A DNA stretch of 10,324 bases from positions 1 through 10,324 of the forward strand of contig JADZBW010000328.1 in the NCBI GenBank assembly GCA_020851885.1, in the 5' to 3' direction. How positions within the stretch are numbered: position 1 is the stretch's first letter; each line of letters starts with the position of its first letter. Of the stretch, positions 6,016 to 10,324 are shown piece after piece. The translations under genes and the position numbers were made by a program. This DNA is from Fimbriimonadaceae bacterium (GTDB taxonomy: Bacteria > Armatimonadota > Fimbriimonadia > Fimbriimonadales > Fimbriimonadaceae). Under the pieces are notes generated by a model. The model saw nothing but the letters and a program-made list of their open reading frames with translations, made no database searches and had not been told where the DNA came from.

Positions 6016-7269
6016 TCAGCTCTTCACCTTTGCAACCAATTCACTCATCGGCACCACGGATTGAACACTACTCGATAGATCTCGAAGCGTCACCGTTCCG
6101 GCGGCAAGTTCATCCGTACCAATCATCGCCGCCCACTTCGCCCCGAGTCGATCAGCCTGCTTAAGCTGATGGGCCATCTTTCGATCATCGAGATCGAGAT
6201 GAGTTTCCAGACCGGCGGAACGAAGGCGCCTGGCTAATTCGCGACAGGTTTGGGCCGCATCTTCCGTCGCTCGAACGACATAGACGGCGGGCCTACGGTC
6301 TTCCCATTGAATTCCCAATGCCTCCAAGACGAGGAGAGCGCGTTCCATTCCCATCCCCACGCCCACACTCGGGGTTGGGGCCCCGCCCAACTCCTTGATG
6401 AGCCCATCGTATCGACCTCCACCACAAAGTGAACTCTGCCCCGACCCGAGTTGATCGGAGACCACTTCGAAGACCGTATCGGTGTAGTAATCGAGCCCGC
6501 GAACAATATCGGGAGCGATGCCGAACCCGATCTCCGCCTCCGTCAAGAGCTCCTGAAGCTGGTCGAAGTGCGCCTTCGACTCATCTTCGAGGTAATTCAA
6601 GATCGGCGGGATCGTTGACTTGAGTTCTGCCGCGTTGGAATCCTTGGTGTCGAGGAGCCTTAATGGATTCGAAATCGCCTTTGCCCGGTCGTCGTCAGAT
6701 GCATCTTTCAGATAGCCTCCAAAATGACTCAAGACCACCTCGCGGTACTTGGCTCGGCACTCGGCACGCCCGATCGAGTTGATCATCACCCGGACCTTGC
6801 CGATCCCGACCCGTTCGTAAAACTTGGCCACGATCTCGATGATTTCGGCATCGGCGGCAGGAGAGGCGCTGCCAACCAGTTCCAAACCCATCTGGTGGGG
6901 CTGGCGAAGGCGTCCTTTCTGTGGTCGCCCGTAGCGGAAGAACGGGATCGCGTAGCTCATTCGCAGCGGCTGATTGGGCTGAATTAGGTTGTGCTCGAGG
7001 GCGGCGCGCATGGCCGGCGCCGTGCCCTCCGGCTTGAGACATAGGTGACGACCGCCCTTGTCCACGAAGTCGTACATTTCCTTGGAGACAATGTCGCTGG
7101 TTTCACCGCTCGTCCGCTTGAAAAGCTCGATGTCTTCGAACATCGGAGTCCGAATCTCGCGATATCCATAGAGCCCCGACAGTTCAAAGAATTCGCGTTC
7201 CAATCGCTGCCAACGGTGGGCGTCGGCCGGAAGGATATCTTCAGTGCCGCGTGGAGATTGAAATCGCAT
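6016..7269 (-). CDS. hisS: Histidyl-tRNA synthetase
   Basis: This class II aminoacyl-tRNA synthetase charges tRNA-His with histidine in the cytoplasm. I place the start at ATG 7269 (417 residues) because it gives the usual opening MRFQSPRGTEDILP; the frame extends to TTG 7308 but that adds residues foreign to the family. Visible: motif 1 around YREIRTPMFEDIELF (36-50), ATP/His residues in KPEGTA (79-84), motif 2 FFRYGRPQKGRLRQPHQMG (110-128), histidine motifs RGLDYYT (257-263) and CGGGRYDGL (282-290), motif 3 GVGMGMERALL (303-313), and the anticodon-binding domain from about 328. Odd points are KPEGTA in place of RPEGTA, YGRPQ for the usual ERPQ, and RQPHQ for RQFHQ; the catalytic Arg residues (112, 257) remain. 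No Shine-Dalgarno is seen. It lies 74 bp after the glycoside hydrolase and is 1 bp from the outer-membrane protein gene. Confidence 0.97.
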   Translation of the reverse strand: MRFQSPRGTEDILPADAHRWQRLEREFFELSGLYGYREIRTPMFEDIELFKRTSGETSDIVSKEMYDFVDKGGRHLCLKPEGTAPAMRAALEHNLIQPNQPLRMSYAIPFFRYGRPQKGRLRQPHQMGLELVGSASPAADAEIIEIVAKFYERVGIGKVRVMINSIGRAECRAKYREVVLSHFGGYLKDASDDDRAKAISNPLRLLDTKDSNAAELKSTIPPILNYLEDESKAHFDQLQELLTEAEIGFGIAPDIVRGLDYYTDTVFEVVSDQLGSGQSSLCGGGRYDGLIKELGGAPTPSVGVGMGMERALLVLEALGIQWEDRRPAVYVVRATEDAAQTCRELARRLRSAGLETHLDLDDRKMAHQLKQADRLGAKWAAMIGTDELAAGTVTLRDLSSSVQSVVPMSELVAKVKS

Positions 7270-7308
7270 AAGGGCTATTTTGGCTGAAGTGACGGCAGGT
7301 TCGCCCAA

Positions 7309-7336
7309 GTCGACGGGTCGAAGTCCTTCGGTCGAC
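7309..7336. repeat. Stem-loop in the gap between the glycoside hydrolase and hisS
   Basis: Two copies of the palindromic hexamer GTCGAC (7309-7314, 7331-7336) can pair. Directly inside, CGAA (7319-7322) pairs with TTCG (7327-7330) around a 4-base loop, leaving a 4-base bulge on one side. It starts 7 bp beyond the glycoside hydrolase stop, where a terminator is expected, but no T-run follows on either strand. Possible factor-dependent terminator or processing site; low certainty. Confidence 0.35.
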
Positions 7337-7343
7337 GATTAGG

Positions 7344-9893
7344 CTATTTGCCGATCTCATACCACGCCGTTTGAAAGGCCGGTCCAATCGTAAAGTTGAT
7401 GTAGCCGTCACGAAATTCCGTCGGCACCGGCAACCCGCGACGCCCGTTGCCATCCAGCGCCCAGACCTTGCGTGGTCCGTCCACCTTCAAACGAACCGCG
7501 CACGGGATGCCCTCGATCAAGGTTGGCCCCTTGCCCCACTGATCCCCAACGCTGGTGCGGGATGCATTCCAGCCCATTCCTTGGTTCTCGGCCTTGCCCA
7601 TCACCGTCAGGAGAGTTCGCGCAAAGCCTGCCAGAGGTTTGCGATCGGTAGAGGTCAGGGTCAAAGAGGCAAACCCATTCCCAAAATTTGCGAAATGGAA
7701 GACGGCCTCGCCCAGATCGACGCTTTGCCCGCCAACGAATCCAACAATCGACTTGGCTCCCGGGGCATTGCCGACGAACACCTGGCCGCCCGCCAATTTC
7801 GTTGTTGAAATCGGAGGCTTATCGGTCGAGGCAACCCGTTTCAATTGGACCGAATCTGCGCTCCCTGACGCGATCGACACCCGAGTTCTCCAAAGATCTG
7901 GAGATTTGCCGGACCAAGCCGCGAGCGCCGTCATCGGGCCTATCCAGGGCGCAGAAGGCGTCACCAGGGTCGCGGTATCGGGCGCGAGCGGCATCAAGTT
8001 CTGGCGGAATATCAGCGCCGCCGCAGGAAAATAGGCGACCTTTGCTGGGTTCGTGCCCGTTGCAAAGAAGCCCTGGATGCGGTCATTCTCGGCGCCGGTT
8101 CCCGTTAGGCCGTAATCGAACGTGTAGATCACGTCCCAATCCTGAAGGGCGGCGAAATTCGCGTAAAGCGGCATCATCTCAGCTTGAAAATCGTTCGGCG
8201 CCGGATGGCAATACTCACTGATCGAATAGGGCTTGCCTGCCACTCGATTCAAGGCAAGATTGCCTAACTCTCCCCATCCGCGACCGAATTCATCGACCAT
8301 CGCCTTCTGTCCGATCACCCAGTTCTTCGGGTCCCAGCCACCGTTGGGAAAGGACGGGTGCTGCCAATAGGCATGATTGTCGGCAAACTCCATTGCCGCC
8401 TCTCGGCGGAGACTCGAAAGCCCGCCCCAACTGATCTGGGTGTCGATGAGGTTCGTGTTCTTGAAACCAAGATCCTCTCGCAGGAATCGACGCATCTCGT
8501 TGGAGTAGCTCGTTTCGGATTCGGTGAGAAACTGAAGGTAATCCGTCATTTGAGCGGTCGTTCCACCTTCGGGTAGGTCGATGTTTCCTTTGGCCAAGGA
8601 TTCGGATGGTGCGACCAAGCTGCCCTCGATCCCCGGCGAAAGCGTCAGTTCCCGGAACTCAAGCATCCCTCGGCAGTTGCCGACGGCAAACGCGATCCTC
8701 GAATGACCTTTCACCACGTTGGCCGCCCTGAACGTCAGCTTGATCTCCCTGAGCGTTGGACCCACATCAAAATTGGCATTCAGTCCAATAAAATGCCAAT
8801 CCGCTTGGTCGAGGGTTGCCGCAACGCGGACTTGCTGCCCACGATCCGACCGAACCTTGAACTTGAGTGTGTAGGTTGCGCCCTCTTGCAGCTCGATGCC
8901 TGCCAGGTGACTTTGGATGTACCAGTCCGGGCCTTCATTGGATTCGATATCGATCTTTAAGGGTCCAGCCCAGGCCGTGTTCGAGGCTCCAGCAGGAGCT
9001 TGGACTTGCATCTTGGCGTTGTTGTGATTCTCCCAAGTCCAGGCATTGCGCCCGTCGATCACCGAAGGACCGGCCGGGGTTATGCCCTTGGACCACGCCG
9101 CAACAAGGGCCTGGTCCGTTGCGTACTTCTTCTGCAACCATGCCGTCCACTTCGCCTTTAGGTTGCCCAGGAACGGCTCGGGAAGGTTCTTGAGACCCGC
9201 ACCAGGCGACTCACCAGGCCAACCGACAAGTGAATTCTCGTTGTTGATCTCCACCACCATCACGGCCGGATCGTCGGCATACCGGAGTCCGGTATAGGGA
9301 TTCGTTCGGCCGATCAACTGCCGGGCGTACTCCTTCTGGAGTTGAATCATCCTCTCATCGAGCTTGTCGATCTTCTTGGCGAAGTCGAATTTGATGTCCC
9401 TCACCGAGGCCGGGAAGCCCATCTCGGGCAGGTAGTTTCGAGTCGTTTGAAGGTTGATATTCGAGTAGATTCCCTTCTTCTTCAAGGCGTAAACGAAGTA
9501 GTCCAAACGATCGAGTTGGCCAGGATCGATTTCCTTGTAGATTTGATCCCGCTTCCAAATCATCCCGCCATCGACATCCCAGTTGTTCTGCAGGTGATGA
9601 AAGCGCACGATGTTGATTCCAAGCTTCGCCAGTCGAGCGGCAACCGCATCAGCATCGCTCTTGCTTGGGAATGCCATCTTCGCCGTGATATTGGTGCCGA
9701 AAAACCGAACTCGTTGTTTGGTCTTCGACTCGATGAAATGGCCGCCGGTGGCGACGATAGGGCCGTTCTTCCCTGCTGGCATGACGTTCAGAAAGCTGAC
9801 GTCGGTAGCTGTTCCCGGTACCGAGTCGTTCCAGGGAACGACGAACGGGAACATCGGTGACTGAAACGCCAATGCGACAATCGTTGCAAGCAT
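7344..9893 (-). CDS. Secreted clan-A (GH5-like) glycoside hydrolase with an inserted CBM4/9-like domain
   Basis: This predicted extracellular or periplasmic polysaccharide hydrolase has 849 residues. A short hydrophobic start (MLATIVALAFQS) acts as a minimal signal. The (beta/alpha)8 barrel begins with VRFFGTNITAKMAF (62-75) and INIVRFHHLQNNWD (93-106), typical of GH5-type cellulases and mannanases. VVEINNEN (213-220) supplies the acid/base E219; KPYSISEYCHP (554-564) supplies the nucleophile E560. Between them, about 285-420, sits a beta-sandwich of CBM4/9 type: DWYIQSHLAG (323-332), LQEGATYTLKFKVRSDRGQQV (335-355), WHFIGLNANFDVG (366-378), LEFRELTLSPG (411-421). The barrel resumes about 445 (TDYLQFLTESETSYSNEMRRF). 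From 640 the chain is beta-rich and may be an accessory domain. Exact GH family and substrate are unknown. ATG 9893 has AGAGG 5 bp upstream and TATAAA further up. It is followed by hisS on the same strand and diverges from a VPS10/BNR gene. Confidence 0.88.
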   Translation of the reverse strand: MLATIVALAFQSPMFPFVVPWNDSVPGTATDVSFLNVMPAGKNGPIVATGGHFIESKTKQRVRFFGTNITAKMAFPSKSDADAVAARLAKLGINIVRFHHLQNNWDVDGGMIWKRDQIYKEIDPGQLDRLDYFVYALKKKGIYSNINLQTTRNYLPEMGFPASVRDIKFDFAKKIDKLDERMIQLQKEYARQLIGRTNPYTGLRYADDPAVMVVEINNENSLVGWPGESPGAGLKNLPEPFLGNLKAKWTAWLQKKYATDQALVAAWSKGITPAGPSVIDGRNAWTWENHNNAKMQVQAPAGASNTAWAGPLKIDIESNEGPDWYIQSHLAGIELQEGATYTLKFKVRSDRGQQVRVAATLDQADWHFIGLNANFDVGPTLREIKLTFRAANVVKGHSRIAFAVGNCRGMLEFRELTLSPGIEGSLVAPSESLAKGNIDLPEGGTTAQMTDYLQFLTESETSYSNEMRRFLREDLGFKNTNLIDTQISWGGLSSLRREAAMEFADNHAYWQHPSFPNGGWDPKNWVIGQKAMVDEFGRGWGELGNLALNRVAGKPYSISEYCHPAPNDFQAEMMPLYANFAALQDWDVIYTFDYGLTGTGAENDRIQGFFATGTNPAKVAYFPAAALIFRQNLMPLAPDTATLVTPSAPWIGPMTALAAWSGKSPDLWRTRVSIASGSADSVQLKRVASTDKPPISTTKLAGGQVFVGNAPGAKSIVGFVGGQSVDLGEAVFHFANFGNGFASLTLTSTDRKPLAGFARTLLTVMGKAENQGMGWNASRTSVGDQWGKGPTLIEGIPCAVRLKVDGPRKVWALDGNGRRGLPVPTEFRDGYINFTIGPAFQTAWYEIGK

Positions 9894-9898
9894 GCTTA

Positions 9899-9903
9899 CC
9901 TCT
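9899..9903 (-). promoter_or_regulatory. Shine-Dalgarno AGAGG before the glycoside hydrolase start
   Basis: AGAGG stands 5 bases (TAAGC) before the ATG at 9893, which is normal spacing. It supports this start even though the resulting signal peptide is unusually short. Confidence 0.6.
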
Positions 9904-9911
9904 GATTTACC

Positions 9912-9917
9912 TTTATA
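9912..9917 (-). promoter_or_regulatory. Possible -10 box for the glycoside hydrolase gene
   Basis: TATAAA on the minus strand lies about 19 bp before the ATG at 9893 and just upstream of its AGAGG ribosome-binding site. No good -35 hexamer is found 16-18 bp further up, so the call rests on the hexamer and its position only. Confidence 0.3.
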
Positions 9918-9976
9918 TCACTTTGCCCGGCCAGCGAGTAGCAGGAATTCATGATTCGCGGGTAGAAACGAAGGCC

Positions 9977-10324
9977 ATGGCAAATTTCCCAAAGTGGCTG
10001 ATGGTGCTATCGGTCGGCCTGCCCCTCGTCGCAACCGCCCAGGTGGACCCCGAAGAACGAACTCAGGCGGGCGGCGAACGGAATCTGGGAAAGCAGCAAG
10101 AGCATGAGAAATACATGCTTCCGGCCGTGCATGGAACATCGGCAAGCGAGCGATTGTCGAGTTGGCAGAAGCATCTGCAATTGCTTGGCGAATCGCCGTT
10201 TGGAGGCGTGAAGTGGCGTAGCGTTGGCCCTGAAAGCCAAGGCGGACGCGTGATCGATATCGATGCTCCCGCATCCAATCCGCGCCAGATGTTCGTGTCG
10301 TTCGCGACCGGCGGCCTTTGGACC
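9977..10324 (+). CDS. Secreted VPS10/sortilin-type BNR-repeat protein, N-terminal part (runs off right edge)
   Basis: Only the first 116 residues are present. A Sec signal peptide of 21 residues (MANFPKWLMV to LPLVATA) is followed by a charged linker (DPEERTQAGGERNLGKQQEH, 24-43). Then SPFGGVKWRSVGPESQGGRV (73-92) and DAPASNPRQMFVSFATGGLW (96-115) read as the first blade of the large WD40/YVTN/BNR-like or VPS10 propeller proteins; the usual pattern is W-R-N/S-I/V-G-P, GGRV, then NP..., TGG-G/L-W. These proteins are often around 1,000 residues and widely labelled glycosyl hydrolase without proof of activity. AAGG lies 2 bases before the ATG. It diverges from the glycoside hydrolase over 83 bp, which could hold a shared regulatory region; no shared carbohydrate role can be shown. 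Confidence 0.85.
   Translation, partial: MANFPKWLMVLSVGLPLVATAQVDPEERTQAGGERNLGKQQEHEKYMLPAVHGTSASERLSSWQKHLQLLGESPFGGVKWRSVGPESQGGRVIDIDAPASNPRQMFVSFATGGLWT

Noticed and set aside
7270..7308. TTG at 7308 as the hisS start
   Set aside because: It adds 13 residues not seen in HisRS; ATG at 7269 gives the standard opening with PRGTEDILP at residues 6-14.
9918..10274. Minus-strand frames opposite the VPS10/BNR gene start
   Set aside because: The plus strand gives a signal peptide plus a recognisable first propeller blade; the minus frames show nothing.
1..10324. CRISPR array, tRNA/rRNA gene, insertion sequence, toxin-antitoxin or phage defence genes
   Set aside because: No regular direct repeats with spacers, no cloverleaf-like sequence, no transposase or recombinase motifs, and all coding regions have ordinary assignments.

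Overview
The window looks like an ordinary chromosomal stretch from a free-living, GC-rich, two-membrane (diderm) bacterium. The diderm reading rests on a predicted outer-membrane beta-barrel, a lipoprotein and several Sec signal peptides. The mix of a secreted multi-domain glycoside hydrolase, a large VPS10/BNR-repeat secreted protein, weak or absent Shine-Dalgarno sites and non-ATG starts reminds me of Armatimonadota (Fimbriimonadia-like). That placement is from memory, not from a search, so treat it as a weak guess. I see no mobile element, CRISPR array, rRNA or tRNA, and no obvious horizontally acquired island.

Layout, left to right. A DEAD-box RNA helicase of RhlE type lies on the minus strand and runs off the left edge inside its arginine-rich tail (1-1696). 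Just upstream of it, on the same strand, is an exported thioredoxin-fold protein with a CPYC site and a TPR-like helical tail (1718-2647). The 34-bp divergent gap 2648-2681 separates it from a plus-strand CorA Mg2+/Co2+ channel (2682-3662). CorA converges on a small lipoprotein (3659-4036, minus). A RimJ/RimL-type GNAT acetyltransferase (4135-4692, plus) diverges from the lipoprotein and converges on a small J-domain-like protein lacking HPD (4689-5096, minus).

Upstream of the J-like gene and on the same strand are an outer-membrane beta-barrel protein (5142-6014), histidyl-tRNA synthetase (6016-7269) and an 849-residue clan-A glycoside hydrolase with a carbohydrate-binding domain inserted in its catalytic barrel (7344-9893). 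A secreted VPS10/BNR-type propeller protein starts at 9977 on the plus strand and leaves the right edge.

The genes do not form one pathway. The minus-strand run 9893 to 4689 could be a single transcription unit (GH, hisS, outer-membrane protein, J-like; gaps 74, 1 and 45 bp). Only the 1-bp hisS/outer-membrane gap strongly implies co-translation. The helicase and thioredoxin-fold genes are also likely co-transcribed (21-bp gap). Both convergent pairs overlap by exactly 4 bp at their stop codons. No intergenic stretch exceeds about 100 bp. No classical hairpin-plus-U-run terminator was found; the hairpins that exist are listed individually. I found no clear sign of a novel system. The most noteworthy points are the domain architecture of the glycoside hydrolase, the HPD-less J-like protein, the substitutions near motif 2 of HisRS, and several symmetrical sequences in short gaps.
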